In this document: positions 1-9,167 of the stretch, one piece after another | How positions within the stretch are numbered: position 1 is the first letter of the stretch | How the letters are laid out: each line of letters opens with the position of its first letter | DNA from: Jannaschia sp. S6380 | GTDB taxonomy: Bacteria; Pseudomonadota; Alphaproteobacteria; Rhodobacterales; Rhodobacteraceae | Assembly: GCF_023015695.1 (NCBI RefSeq) | Contig: NZ_JALKAS010000002.1 | Span: 1-64,000 of the forward strand | Direction of reading: 5' to 3' | DNA: 64,000 bases | Translations under genes and position numbers: made by a program | Notes under the pieces: generated by a model | What the model was told of the DNA's origin: nothing | Seen by the model: the letters and a program-made list of their open reading frames with translations, nothing else | The model's database searches: none

Positions 1-440
1 ACGCTGGCGCTGCCGTCGCTGACGGTGATCACGGCGGTCGCGTCCGCGTCCAGCCCCGAAAGCGTGAAGCCGACCGCGCCGACCTCGCCCGCGTCGATCT
101 CCAGATCCGGCGCCGACAGCGAAAGGTTGCCGTCGTCGTCGCCGGTGTCGGGGCCGTCGCCGAAGAGCGAGAGCGTCGCGCCGGGCAGGGTCAGGCTCGC
201 GCCGCCAGCATCGGTGGCGGTGACCGAGGTACGGATCGCGCCTTCGTCGAGCGCGGAGATGTCGAAGATGAAATCGCCGTCGGCATTCGCCGCCTGGGTC
301 AGCGTCGTCGTGCCGTCCGTGACCGAAATCACCGCCGTCGCATCCGCGTCGAGGCCCGAGAGTGTCAGCGTGACGGCCGATGCCTCGCCCGCGTCGATGA
401 TCAGGTCGGGCGCGGTCAGGGCCAGGTTGCCGTCGTCATC
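1..440 (-). repeat. 300-bp tandem repeat encoding 100-residue Ig-like modules
   Basis: Reading the minus strand, the unit beginning DDDGNL starts at 440 and again at 140, a period of exactly 300 bases or 100 residues. Both copies share APDL-IDAGE and TLSGLDADATAVI cores with scattered substitutions. Only one complete copy and part of a second are visible, so the total number is unknown. Such modules usually act as spacers or glycan-binding stalks in RTX adhesins and secreted enzymes. Confidence 0.85.
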
Positions 441-2372
441 GCCCGAGGGCAGCGGATCGGCCGAGATGGCCGGCAACAGTTCGGATGCGGTCACGCCCTG
501 CACCCGCGCGATGACCACGTCGCCCGATGGGGTGGCGACCGTGATCTGCGCGCCGCCGGACAGATCCGCCAGGATCAAGTTGGCCAGGGTCTGCGCCGGG
601 GTCCAGCCGAAGCTTGCGCCGATACCGGAGACGTTGATGGTGTCGCCCTGCGCGACCGAGAACCCGGCCACGACGTCCGGCGATCCGCCGAGCGCGCTTG
701 CGTCGAAGACGATCGTGTCGGCGCCCCCGCCGCCGTCGATGAGGTCGGCGCCGCCGCCGCCGTCGATCGTGTCGTCGCCGGTGCCGCCGGTGATCCGGTC
801 GCCCGCGTCGCTACCGACGACGCGCGTGGTCAGTTGCATGAACGACGATTCGCCGTCGAACGTGCCGCCCTCCAGCCCGATCTCGGACTGCAGGAAGCTG
901 GACAGCGCGGCGGCGTATTCCACGTATCCGGAGTCCTTGAAATGCACTTCGTCCGTCGACAGGTCGTTCACGTCGAGCGGGTTGTCGAACAGAAGGACGT
1001 TCGGAAGGTTGCGGCCCTCGACCAGGTCGCGCAGGCCGGGAACGAAGGTGCCGTTGCCCGCATCGCCCACGACCTCGTCACCACCGACGGTGGAATAGCC
1101 CTCGTTGATGAAGGCGGCGAATTCCTCGGGGATGTTCTGGCGAATCTTCGGCGCGAGCGTGGAGATCACGAGCCAGGAATCCTCGCTGCCTTCCATGGCG
1201 AGGAACTGGTCGATCGCCTTGTCCATGTTGGACATGATCGCGGGATGCCGGTTCGAGAAGAACTGCGAGGCGTCGTTGTTGAAATCGTTCGTCCCCGCCA
1301 TCAGCAGGACGACGTCGGGGGCGAAGGCATCGAGATTGTCGGACAGGTCCGCCGTGCCGGCCGAGCCGTTATTGGCCACGATCTCGCGCAGCGCGATGCC
1401 GCCCACCGCGCTGTGGTCGCTGTCGATCATGTCGTCGGGGCCGTTCTGGTTCATGCCGACATAGTCGAACCAGCCGCCCTGGCCGACGATGTCGTCGAAC
1501 AGGTCCTTGCGATAGCCGTCGCGTTCCTCGGGGATCTCGGTCGGGTCGTTCACGTCGACGAAACCCACGGTGAGCGAGTCGCCGATGGACAGGACCTTCG
1601 CGGCCTCCGACCAGGTTCCGGCGCCCATGTCGATGACGACCGCGTCGGAGCTGCCCGCGAAGGTCACCGCGCCGGTCGCGTCGACGGGCAGGTCGATATC
1701 GGCGCCGTTGAAGGAGAAGGCGTCGTAGATCGCCGTCGTGTCGACATTCGGATCGACCGGGCCGTGCCAGGCCTCGAGCCCTTCGGCGCCGGTCCAGATG
1801 TCGCCATATACCAGCATGTCCTCGTCCGGCAGCGGGATCGGCGCGTTCTCGGCGCGGATCTCGTGGATCAGGCGGTCGTCGGCGAACCAGCGGATCGCGT
1901 CGGGCATCCACTCGATGCGGTAGTCATGCAGCCCGCTGGCCGCGTCGAAGCCCAGATCCACCTGGACCTCGCCGAAATCGGCCAGCTTCTGATTCCCGTA
2001 GTAGTAGTTGAGGTTCACCTTGGTGGTGTCGTTGCCCAGGAACTCGAAATCGATCTCGTTCTGACGCGTCGCCCCGAAGAAGGACGAGGTGAACAGGAAG
2101 AAGGCCGAGACCACGCCCGATTCGCCCGAGGCCTGCATCCGCATCTCGTAGCTGCCATAGCCGAATGTCTCTTCGGACTGGATCTCGGCGCCGGTGAAGG
2201 GCTTGCCGTCCTTGTCGTCACCGTTGAGCCGCAGCGTCAGGAAACCTGGCGAAATCTCGACATGATCGGCCTCCCAGGCGGCCTGGTTGAAATCGGCGGC
2301 GATGGCGAAATCGGACCGGTTCCAGAAGTCGGAGTCGAACGTGTCGAAAGAATCAGTGACCTGTTGCGCCAT
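1..2372 (-). CDS. Secreted GH16 glycanase - SGNH hydrolase - RTX protein (ExsH-like), C-terminus off window
   Basis: Translating the minus strand from the ATG at 2372 (GGGGGA ribosome site just upstream) gives an open frame to the window edge, at least 790 residues. Order: a GH16 glucanase domain (about 1-220) with catalytic motif NEIDFEF near residue 105; an SGNH/GDSL domain (about 255-490) with SIGDSLTVGF, a GTND block and a terminal DEVHF; RTX-type calcium repeats (TGGTGDDTIDGGGGADLIDG, near residue 525); then 100-residue Ig-like repeats. There is no N-terminal signal peptide, as expected for type I secretion through a C-terminal signal, which lies outside the window. In Sinorhizobium, ExsH is a GH16-RTX protein that trims nascent succinoglycan; the added SGNH domain could remove acyl groups. 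Domain calls are firm; the substrate is inferred. Confidence 0.85.
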   Translation of the reverse strand, partial: MAQQVTDSFDTFDSDFWNRSDFAIAADFNQAAWEADHVEISPGFLTLRLNGDDKDGKPFTGAEIQSEETFGYGSYEMRMQASGESGVVSAFFLFTSSFFGATRQNEIDFEFLGNDTTKVNLNYYYGNQKLADFGEVQVDLGFDAASGLHDYRIEWMPDAIRWFADDRLIHEIRAENAPIPLPDEDMLVYGDIWTGAEGLEAWHGPVDPNVDTTAIYDAFSFNGADIDLPVDATGAVTFAGSSDAVVIDMGAGTWSEAAKVLSIGDSLTVGFVDVNDPTEIPEERDGYRKDLFDDIVGQGGWFDYVGMNQNGPDDMIDSDHSAVGGIALREIVANNGSAGTADLSDNLDAFAPDVVLLMAGTNDFNNDASQFFSNRHPAIMSNMDKAIDQFLAMEGSEDSWLVISTLAPKIRQNIPEEFAAFINEGYSTVGGDEVVGDAGNGTFVPGLRDLVEGRNLPNVLLFDNPLDVNDLSTDEVHFKDSGYVEYAAALSSFLQSEIGLEGGTFDGESSFMQLTTRVVGSDAGDRITGGTGDDTIDGGGGADLIDGGGGADTIVFDASALGGSPDVVAGFSVAQGDTINVSGIGASFGWTPAQTLANLILADLSGGAQITVATPSGDVVIARVQGVTASELLPAISADPLPSGDDDGNLALTAPDLIIDAGEASAVTLTLSGLDADATAVISVTDGTTTLTQAANADGDFIFDISALDEGAIRTSVTATDAGGASLTLPGATLSLFGDGPDTGDDDGNLSLSAPDLEIDAGEVGAVGFTLSGLDADATAVITVSDGSAS

Positions 2373-2482
2373 GAAAAATCCCCCAAGACCCGGGCCGCCA
2401 CGCAAAATCGACGGACCAGAATACTGATAACAAATGATAGTTCGCCGGCACCGCGTGCAGACGCATGAATTCCCGCCACGAC

Positions 2483-2511
2483 TTTAGCACAACTCCGCCA
2501 TTTTCATGCAA
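2483..2511 (-). promoter_or_regulatory. Candidate sigma-70 promoter for the GH16-SGNH-RTX gene
   Basis: On the minus strand, TTGCAT (2511-2506) and GCTAAA (2488-2483) are 17 bases apart, about 110 bases upstream of the GH16-SGNH-RTX start, in a locally AT-rich stretch. The matches to consensus are only partial, so this is a weak prediction. Confidence 0.3.
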
Positions 2512-2550
2512 TCCCAACTTTTCGCTGGGACGGACACGAAACCGTGGGAA

Positions 2551-3963
2551 TCACCCCCGCAGGGTGCGCAGGCTGCGGCGCAGATCCGGCAACCCGACCA
2601 GCGCGGCCAAGCCCCAGCCGACCCCCGTGGCGGCGATGGCGAGGGCCAGCATCTGCAGCGCGTCCGCCTCCCCCTGCGCCATCCGCAGGCCGACCCAGAT
2701 CGCGATGCCGATGGCCGCCGGCCCGGCGATGACGCGCGCGATGGCCGTCCGGGGGATCGGCGTCGCGCGATTTGCCCAGGCCAGGTAGCGTGGCGTGTAG
2801 GCCAGCGCGAACAGGCTGATGGCCAGCGCCGTCGCCTGCAGCCCGAACGGGACGGCCACGGCGATGGCCAGCGTGCGCAGCACCGTCCGTTCGGCCGCCA
2901 TGCGCAGACGCAGGCGCGTCCGGTCCAGCGCCTGGAACATCACACCCGCGCCCGAGGTGGCAAGTTCGATCGCGATGCCCGGCGCGGCGAGGGCGAAGAC
3001 CGGTGCCACCTCGGCCCATTGCGCCGACAGAAGAAGGGGAAAAAGACTGTTTCCCGCGCCGGCCAGTGCCGCGATCGGGGGAATGATCGCGATAGCCAGC
3101 AATTGGCAGCTGGCCAGATACAATCGCGCGACCGCCCCGGATTCGTCCTGCCGCGCGGCCATGCGGACATAGACGACCTGCGCCACCGGGCCGGCCACCC
3201 CCGTGCGCGGCAGCGTCAGGAACCGCTGCGCCATCGAGAAGACGCCCAGCGGTGCCGCGCCCAGTACGTAGCCCAGCAACAGGATCGGCGCCTGCGTCTG
3301 CCCGGTGAACAGAAGCGAGGTGCCGATATTGTCGGAGGCGAAGCGGATGTGATGCCCCAGCGGCGTGAAATTCCGCGGCGCCATCGGCCGGAAGCGGGAG
3401 GTCAGCGCCGCCGCCGCCATCTGCCACAACGCCAGCGTCACCTGCTGGGCGACAAGGGCCCAGACCCCCGCGCCGGCGGCCGCGGCCAGCAGGACCACCA
3501 CGATGCCGGCCAGGCCGGCCGACACGCGGATGGCCGAGATTGCGGGGAAGCGCTCGTCGCGTTCCATGCGCGCGATCGGAATCGCGGCCAGCGCGTTCAG
3601 GAAAGGTAGCGTGGCCAGTACCGCGACCAGCGGCACCAGCCGCGGCCGGTCGAAGGTCGCGCCCCAGACCGGCGCCACGGCGAGAAGCACCAGCATCAGC
3701 CCCGCGCCCACGGCGGCCAGCATCCAGAACACGCTGCTCCACTCCGCCGGATCCATCTTCGGCTGCCGGATCAATGACCGGCCAAGCCCCGCATCGCTGA
3801 GCAGCTGGGCGAAGACCACGACGCCCATCGCCAGCGCCATGTCGCCGAAATCGAGCGGCGTCAGAAAGCGCGCGACGAATGGCAGGACCAGAATCTGCGA
3901 GAACGCGAGGAACAGCCGCGCAGCGCTCAGCGCGCCGACATTGTAGAGGAATTTCTGGCTCAT
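2551..3963 (-). CDS. Wzx-like polysaccharide flippase
   Basis: The 470-residue protein is almost entirely hydrophobic, with about 12-14 predicted membrane segments, and opens MSQKFLYNVGALSAARL, typical of MATE/MVF-superfamily oligosaccharide flippases (PST family). Such proteins move lipid-linked repeat units across the inner membrane before polymerisation. The ATG at 3963 is preferred over the longer in-frame start at 4077, because the extra 38 residues are arginine- and proline-rich and GGGGA lies just upstream of 3963. It is divergent from the methyltransferase at 4215 and upstream of the GH16-SGNH-RTX gene, fitting an exopolysaccharide role. The sugar substrate cannot be read from sequence. 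Confidence 0.85.
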   Translation of the reverse strand: MSQKFLYNVGALSAARLFLAFSQILVLPFVARFLTPLDFGDMALAMGVVVFAQLLSDAGLGRSLIRQPKMDPAEWSSVFWMLAAVGAGLMLVLLAVAPVWGATFDRPRLVPLVAVLATLPFLNALAAIPIARMERDERFPAISAIRVSAGLAGIVVVLLAAAAGAGVWALVAQQVTLALWQMAAAALTSRFRPMAPRNFTPLGHHIRFASDNIGTSLLFTGQTQAPILLLGYVLGAAPLGVFSMAQRFLTLPRTGVAGPVAQVVYVRMAARQDESGAVARLYLASCQLLAIAIIPPIAALAGAGNSLFPLLLSAQWAEVAPVFALAAPGIAIELATSGAGVMFQALDRTRLRLRMAAERTVLRTLAIAVAVPFGLQATALAISLFALAYTPRYLAWANRATPIPRTAIARVIAGPAAIGIAIWVGLRMAQGEADALQMLALAIAATGVGWGLAALVGLPDLRRSLRTLRG

Positions 3964-4214
3964 CGGTCCCCGGCGGGGCGCGCGGGGCGCGCATGGGCTT
4001 CGTCGGTGGCGCATTACCCCGCCGGGGGTTGCACCCGTCAACCCCGTTGCCGCCTCGAATAAGTCGACGAAGGCCATTTTGCCGCCGCGGAACCGTGCTA
4101 AGGGGGGGATTGCCGAGATTTACGAGTTCCGACCATGTCCGAATCCACCTGCCGTTTCCGTCGCTTCGCTGCCCGCGGGTATGCTCCGTGCCACGGCCAC
4201 CGGGTTGCCACAAA

Positions 4215-5003
4215 ATGATCCATCAAAGCCGCGACGACCTGCTGGGCACGGCCGATCCGTTCGATGCCGCCGGCACCCGGATCCAACCGCCCGAGACGGC
4301 GGATCTGGCCTCCTCCACCGAACGCTACGCGCGCCGCTTCGCCGGCCCGACGGGCGAATGGCTGTTGTCGGTCCAGCGCCGCGCGATCCGGCAACTTCTG
4401 GACGGGCACGGCATCTCGACGGTGCTGGACGTGGGCGGCGGGCACGGCCAGGTCACGCCGGCGCTGTCGGCCGCCGGCTACCGCGTCACCGCGCTGGTCA
4501 GCAGCGAGGCCGCCCGCGGCCGGCTGGCGGACAGCGATCCCGCCCTCGACGGGTTCGAGGTCTGGGTCGGGCCGCTGATGGCGCTGCCGCTGCCCGACCG
4601 CAGTTTCGACGCCGCCATCTCGATCCGGACGCTGCCGCATGTCCGCGACTGGCCCGGATTCCTGGCCGAGCTCTGCCGCGTGTCGCGCGACACGGTCGTC
4701 GTCGACTATTCCGCCGGCGGGCTGCGCGGCTGGCTGGGTCAGCGCTTCTTCGGCGCCAAGCGCATGATCGAGGGGGACACCCGCCGGTTCCGCGTGATCG
4801 ACCGGGACCGGATCGCGGAGGTCTTGGCCCGGCACGGGTTCGAGGTCGAGGAGGAGGTCGGTCAGTTCGTGCTGCCCATGGTTCTGCACCGCGTTCTGCG
4901 CAGGCCCCGCTTGTCGGCCTGGGCGGAACGGATCCTGTCGCCCATCGCGGGGCCGATCAAGAATCCCCGCGTCCTGCGCGCGGTGCGAAGGGCGCGCGCA
5001 TGA
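4215..5003 (+). CDS. Class I SAM-dependent methyltransferase
   Basis: The 262-residue protein carries the SAM-binding motif VLDVGGGHGQ near residue 75 and a methyltransferase type-11-like core (LPLPDRSFDAAISIRTLPHV). The ATG at 4215 is preferred because upstream in-frame sequence back to 3879 is low-complexity and lacks family similarity; the ribosome site is weak. Its stop overlaps the start of the next glycosyltransferase (ATGA at 5000-5003), so the two are probably translationally coupled. Context suggests methylation of a sugar or of a lipid-linked intermediate, but the substrate is unknown. Confidence 0.8.
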   Translation: MIHQSRDDLLGTADPFDAAGTRIQPPETADLASSTERYARRFAGPTGEWLLSVQRRAIRQLLDGHGISTVLDVGGGHGQVTPALSAAGYRVTALVSSEAARGRLADSDPALDGFEVWVGPLMALPLPDRSFDAAISIRTLPHVRDWPGFLAELCRVSRDTVVVDYSAGGLRGWLGQRFFGAKRMIEGDTRRFRVIDRDRIAEVLARHGFEVEEEVGQFVLPMVLHRVLRRPRLSAWAERILSPIAGPIKNPRVLRAVRRARA

Positions 5004-6160
5004 AGATCCTCGTTCTGGCGCCGCAGCCTTTCTTCGTGTCGCGCGGGACCCCCATCGCCGTGCGGGCCCTGCTGCAGGTGCTGACCGGCGCCGGGCACGC
5101 CTGCGACGCGGTCGTCTATGCCGAAGGGTCGGATCCCGAGATCCCCGGCTGCCGGCTGTTCCGCGTGCCCGCGCTGCCAGGCACGCGGAACATGCCGCCG
5201 GGGTTCTCGGGCAAGAAGATCATCGCCGATATGGGCATGACGGCCGTCGCCGTCCGGCGAATGCGGCGGACGCGGTACGACCTCGTCATCGCGGTCGAGG
5301 AGGCGGCGTTCATCGCCATGGCGCTGCGTCCGATCTTCGGGGTGCCCTACATCTACGATATGGACAGCTCCATCCCCGAGCAGATGGACGACAAGTTCGG
5401 CCTGCCCGACTGGCTGCGTCGCGCCATCGCCGCGGTCGAGGGGCGCGCAGCTCGCGCCAGCATCGGCGCCATCACCTGCTGCCGCGCCCTGCAGGAGACG
5501 GTCGAGGGATACGCTCCGGGCCTTCCGGTCCAGACGCTGGAGGATGTGACCCTGATCGCCCCCCCGGGCGTCGCGCCCGAGGACTGCCAGTTCCCGGAAC
5601 CGGTCGTCATGTATGTCGGCAACCTGGAATCGTATCAGGGCGTCGACCTGCTGATCCGCGGTTTCGCGCGATCCTGCGCGCAGGGCGCATCGGGGCGGCT
5701 TGTCATCATCGGCGGCACGCAAGGCCATGTCGCCGACCACGCCCGCCTGGCTGCGGAACTCGGCGTCGACGACCGGGTGAGCCTGCTCGGCCCCCGCCCG
5801 GTGGAACGGATCGGCGATTACCTGCGCCAGGCGACCATCGTCGTCTCGCCGCGCACGAAGGGCCGGAACACGCCGATGAAGGTCTATTCCTATCTCGACA
5901 GCGGGCGCCCGCTGCTGGCCACGCGCCTGCCGACGCATACGCAGGTCCTGGACGACGACATCGCGATGCTGGTCGCGCCCGAGCCCGACGACTTGGCCCG
6001 TGGCCTGGTCGCGTTGCTGGAGGACCCGGCACTCCGCGAACGCCTGTCCCGCGCCGCCGGCGCGCGTGTCGCGGCCGAGTTCAGCCCGGAGGCCTATCGC
6101 CGCAAGCTGCTGGGCTTCCTGTCCGAACGTATCGTGCCCCGCCTGGCCTCTCAGTCGTAG
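5000..6160 (+). CDS. GT4-family glycosyltransferase
   Basis: This 386-residue protein has the GT-B architecture of family 4: an N-terminal acceptor domain beginning MKILVLAPQPFFVSRGTP, and a C-terminal nucleotide-sugar domain with MYVGNLESYQGVDLLI near residue 210 and the RTKGRNTPMKVYSYLDSGRP region replacing the usual E-X7-E segment. It is coupled to the preceding methyltransferase by a 4-base overlap. Its 3' end overlaps the convergent sulfotransferase by 10 bases. It probably adds one sugar of the repeat unit at the cytoplasmic face of the membrane; donor and acceptor are unknown. Confidence 0.85.
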   Translation: MKILVLAPQPFFVSRGTPIAVRALLQVLTGAGHACDAVVYAEGSDPEIPGCRLFRVPALPGTRNMPPGFSGKKIIADMGMTAVAVRRMRRTRYDLVIAVEEAAFIAMALRPIFGVPYIYDMDSSIPEQMDDKFGLPDWLRRAIAAVEGRAARASIGAITCCRALQETVEGYAPGLPVQTLEDVTLIAPPGVAPEDCQFPEPVVMYVGNLESYQGVDLLIRGFARSCAQGASGRLVIIGGTQGHVADHARLAAELGVDDRVSLLGPRPVERIGDYLRQATIVVSPRTKGRNTPMKVYSYLDSGRPLLATRLPTHTQVLDDDIAMLVAPEPDDLARGLVALLEDPALRERLSRAAGARVAAEFSPEAYRRKLLGFLSERIVPRLASQS

Positions 6161-7047
6161 CCGAGCCGGGCGAGCATCCTGCGAAATTCGGCGGGTGCCG
6201 TCTCCAGGTCGGCGGGGGAAAGGTCGCTGCGCCAGCGTCCCACCGACCGGGGCGAGATCGGGGCCGCGACGGCGGCGTGATGCGCGTGATGCTCCACATC
6301 GCCCATCGCGCCCACATCGGCGTTCAGCATCTCGGGCGCGAAATCCAGCCCGGCCCAGTCGAAGACCGCGCGCATTTCGCGTTCGGGATCCTGCACCAGC
6401 GCCTCGTACCGCAATTGCCGCAGGTTCGGCGACCAGCGCGCGAACTGCCCGCAGGCGCGGTTCGTCTTTGCCCATCGCCGCGCGCCGGCCGCGAAATCCG
6501 GTAACAGCCCGGCCTTGGCGTAGGACAGCGCCACGTCGCGCCCGTCGCGGATCAGCCACAGGAACTGTGCCCGCGGAAAAGTCTGGGCGATGGCCGGCAG
6601 ATGGAACGCGTTCCACGGCGTCTTGTCGCCCCAGCGCGGTGCGTCCGATCCTGCGGCGCGGGCCAGATAGGCGAACAGTGCCGAGATCAGCGGGCGCAGG
6701 CGGCGGTCCTCCATCTCGATCGCCTGGGCCGCGAAGTCGTTCAGGTCGGGCAGGCCGAAGGTGACGAAATGGCGGTGCTTCTCGAATTGGGCGCAGAACA
6801 GCCAGACGCGCTCGCGCCAAGGCAGGAGCGCCGTGCGGGGCCAGCCCTCGATGATGTCGCCCAGCACATAGGTCTCGGGCGGAATGTAGATCTGCCCCGA
6901 GGCCATCAGCACACGCCGGACCAGCGTGTTGCCGCTGCGCCCCGATCCGATTACGAAAAGGGGCGCGCCGGGCCGGGCCGGCATCCGTCGCAGGCGCGGA
7001 AGGGCAAGCCGCAAACCAAGGCGGTTCAGGGAGGAGAGGTCGGGCAT
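6151..7047 (-). CDS. PAPS-dependent sulfotransferase family protein
   Basis: The 298-residue protein has a 5'-phosphosulfate-binding loop (FVIGSGRSGNTLVRR, about residues 31-45) and a 3'-phosphate site (LIRDGRDVALSYAKAG, about 165-180), the two signatures of the sulfotransferase superfamily. Sulfate from PAPS would be passed to a hydroxyl or amino group of a glycan or lipid. It is the last gene of a minus-strand run from the ExoK-like glycanase through two glycosyltransferases. ATG at 7047 follows GGAGAGG on the minus strand only loosely, but no better start exists. Confidence 0.8.
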   Translation of the reverse strand: MPDLSSLNRLGLRLALPRLRRMPARPGAPLFVIGSGRSGNTLVRRVLMASGQIYIPPETYVLGDIIEGWPRTALLPWRERVWLFCAQFEKHRHFVTFGLPDLNDFAAQAIEMEDRRLRPLISALFAYLARAAGSDAPRWGDKTPWNAFHLPAIAQTFPRAQFLWLIRDGRDVALSYAKAGLLPDFAAGARRWAKTNRACGQFARWSPNLRQLRYEALVQDPEREMRAVFDWAGLDFAPEMLNADVGAMGDVEHHAHHAAVAAPISPRSVGRWRSDLSPADLETAPAEFRRMLARLGYD

Positions 7048-7065
7048 GGTTCGTTCAGGTCTCGT

Positions 7066-8214
7066 TCATCCATCGGCTCCGGCGAGGCGCCGACGATAGT
7101 GCCCCACCAGCTTGCGTGCCAGCACGAGCGGCGGCGTGACCACCCCCGCGCGGGAGGCGTCGCCCGGGTCGTCGCGCAGACGCGCCAGCCGGTCTGTCAG
7201 GCCGGCGGCGCCGAACCGCGTGGCCATGCGTCGGCGCACCTCCTCGGCCCGATCCCGCGCGGCGGTGGGGTCGGACGCGATCCGGGCGACGGCGTTCCGC
7301 ACCTCGGCCGGGGTACAGTACTGGGCCAGGTCGCCGAAGGTCGCTTGCAGGCGCGGGTCCAGCAGACACGGCCTGCCGCAGAGCGCCGCCTCGACCACGG
7401 TGCGTCCGAACGCCTCCAGAAGGGCGGGGTGGTAGTGGTAGGTGAAGATGTCGAGCGAGTTCAGGAAATCGACCACCGGCTCGGCCCCGAAGGACAGCAC
7501 CTCCCACCGGTCGGGATGGGCGCCGCGCGCGGCCAACGCCGCGGCCGGGCAGCCGAGGACCCGGACGCGCAGGCCGGGACCGGCCGGCAGTGCGGCATCG
7601 ATCTCCGGCCCCGTGGCTGGAAACTTGAGCGGGTCCGACCGCCCGTGCCGGCCGATCACCACGTCGCCGCCGTCGAACGGCGCCCGCAGGACCGGCCAGT
7701 CGGCCGGGTCGAACATGTTGGGCCAGTCCTCGGATGTCTGCCGCAGCAAGGGCGCGAACCCGGCGATCTGCGCGCGGACAACGGCCGAGACGGGCGCGAT
7801 CCAGGCGTTCAGCCCCAGCGCCGCGCGGGCCCGACGCAGCGCGCCCAGCGGGTTGTATTCCAGCGACCCGTCGGCCCGGAACGGCGTGTGATGCGCGACC
7901 AGAACGGCACGGTCGGCCCGCAGGTCGGCCCGTTCCTCGATCCCGCGTGCGAAGACCAGGGGGTGGTGCAGGAAGGCCAGCGGCGCCGTCGCCGAGATCC
8001 CGGGCGACAGGGCGATAACCCCGTTCAGGTCGCGCAGGGCCAGCGCCTTGGGATTGGCCGGATCGCGCGCGTCGTCGAGATAGCCGGACCGCACGAAGAG
8101 AAGGCCCACCTTCAGGCCGGACGCGGCCATCGCCGAGACGTCCGCCACCAGCGCGGCGGTGCTGCCGCCCGCGAAACGGGGGTCGGCGACCACGAGGATA
8201 TCGAACGTCTTCAA
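7066..8214 (-). CDS. Glycosyltransferase, GT4-like
   Basis: The 382-residue protein has an N-terminal FDILVVADPRFAGGSTAAL acceptor-domain start and a C-terminal FTYHYHPALLEAFGRTVVEAALCGRP segment that matches the E-X7-E donor region of GT4 enzymes. The start is taken as TTG at 8214, which overlaps the upstream stop (TTGA). Upstream in-frame sequence is the arginine-rich shadow of the neighbouring gene. It sits between a GT2 enzyme and a sulfotransferase in the same operon. Exact sugar specificity is not visible. Confidence 0.75.
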   Translation of the reverse strand: MKTFDILVVADPRFAGGSTAALVADVSAMAASGLKVGLLFVRSGYLDDARDPANPKALALRDLNGVIALSPGISATAPLAFLHHPLVFARGIEERADLRADRAVLVAHHTPFRADGSLEYNPLGALRRARAALGLNAWIAPVSAVVRAQIAGFAPLLRQTSEDWPNMFDPADWPVLRAPFDGGDVVIGRHGRSDPLKFPATGPEIDAALPAGPGLRVRVLGCPAAALAARGAHPDRWEVLSFGAEPVVDFLNSLDIFTYHYHPALLEAFGRTVVEAALCGRPCLLDPRLQATFGDLAQYCTPAEVRNAVARIASDPTAARDRAEEVRRRMATRFGAAGLTDRLARLRDDPGDASRAGVVTPPLVLARKLVGHYRRRLAGADG

Positions 8215-9167
8215 CGCGACGGACCGATCCGGCCGATCGCCTCGCGCCCCAAGCGCGCCAGAAGATCGGCGCCCACTCGCGGCGGCGCCCAGAAACAGGC
8301 CGCGGCGGCGCGCGGGTCCGAGCGGCGCACGGCGTCGATCATCCGCCGCCACGCCCATTTCTTCTGCTGCTCCAGCATGTGCGCGTGCAGGGCCGCGCGA
8401 ACGTCCCCGGGCAGGTCGGGCGTCCGCAGCATCGCGCGGTCTGCGGCGATCAGTTGCGCGTGGGCGGCGGTCGGATGGGCGCCCGAGAGGGAGTTCGCGC
8501 GAACGGTCGCCACATATCCATGCGGATCGGTGACGATGAACCGCGCACCGGCGATCAGGGCCCGGGTGTAGAGGACGAAATCCTCGCCCAGCCGGATCTC
8601 GGGGACGTAGGTCAGGTTTTGGCGTTCCAGGAAGGCGCGCGACATCAACGGCTTGAGGAACCCCATCTCGCGCCGCCCGCCATGCCGGGACGACAGGTTG
8701 GCGCGCACGAAAGCGGCCGCGTCGACCTCCATCCGGCCCAATTCGGTGTCCGACAGCATGCGCGTCCGTTCGGCGTCAGGCGCCCCGTCGACCTGCTTCC
8801 ACAGATCGTCGGCCACCATGTCGGCGCCCGTCTCTGCCGCGATCGAAGACAGACGGGCCAGGCGGTCGGGTTCCATCCAGTCATCCGAATCGAGAACCGC
8901 GATCCAGGGCGCGCCGCTTTCGGCGATGGCGCGGTTGCGCGCGGCCGATGGGCCGAGGTTGCGCGGCTGGCGCAGCACGCGCAGGCGCGCATCGCCGGCC
9001 GCGCGCCGCGCGGCCAGGTCGCCAGTGCCGTCGGTCGAGGCGTCGTCGACCACGACGATTTCCACCGGAACGGTCTGCGACAGGGCCGCGTCGATGGCGC
9101 GGTCCAGCGTCGCCGCGGCATTCCAGGCGGCGATGACGACGGTGACGTGCGGCGCCTCGCGGTTCAT
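8211..9167 (-). CDS. GT2-family glycosyltransferase
   Basis: The 318-residue GT-A enzyme opens VTVVIAAWNAAATLDRAI, contains VVVDDASTDGTGD, and has the metal-binding LDSDDW motif near residue 98. The C-terminal half (GFLKPLMSRAFLERQNL, RLGEDFVLY) resembles that of the plus-strand GT2 at 10027-10974, so the two are paralogs flanking the ExoK-like gene. In Sinorhizobium this fold is used by ExoU/ExoW-type enzymes that lengthen succinoglycan side chains. The start overlaps the stop of the ExoK-like gene (ATGA). Confidence 0.85.
   Translation of the reverse strand: MNREAPHVTVVIAAWNAAATLDRAIDAALSQTVPVEIVVVDDASTDGTGDLAARRAAGDARLRVLRQPRNLGPSAARNRAIAESGAPWIAVLDSDDWMEPDRLARLSSIAAETGADMVADDLWKQVDGAPDAERTRMLSDTELGRMEVDAAAFVRANLSSRHGGRREMGFLKPLMSRAFLERQNLTYVPEIRLGEDFVLYTRALIAGARFIVTDPHGYVATVRANSLSGAHPTAAHAQLIAADRAMLRTPDLPGDVRAALHAHMLEQQKKWAWRRMIDAVRRSDPRAAAACFWAPPRVGADLLARLGREAIGRIGPSR

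Noticed and set aside
834-2468. Plus-strand open frame of 544 codons opposite the GH16-SGNH-RTX gene
   Set aside because: It is arginine-, histidine- and valine-rich without any domain; the minus strand gives clear GH16, SGNH and RTX motifs.
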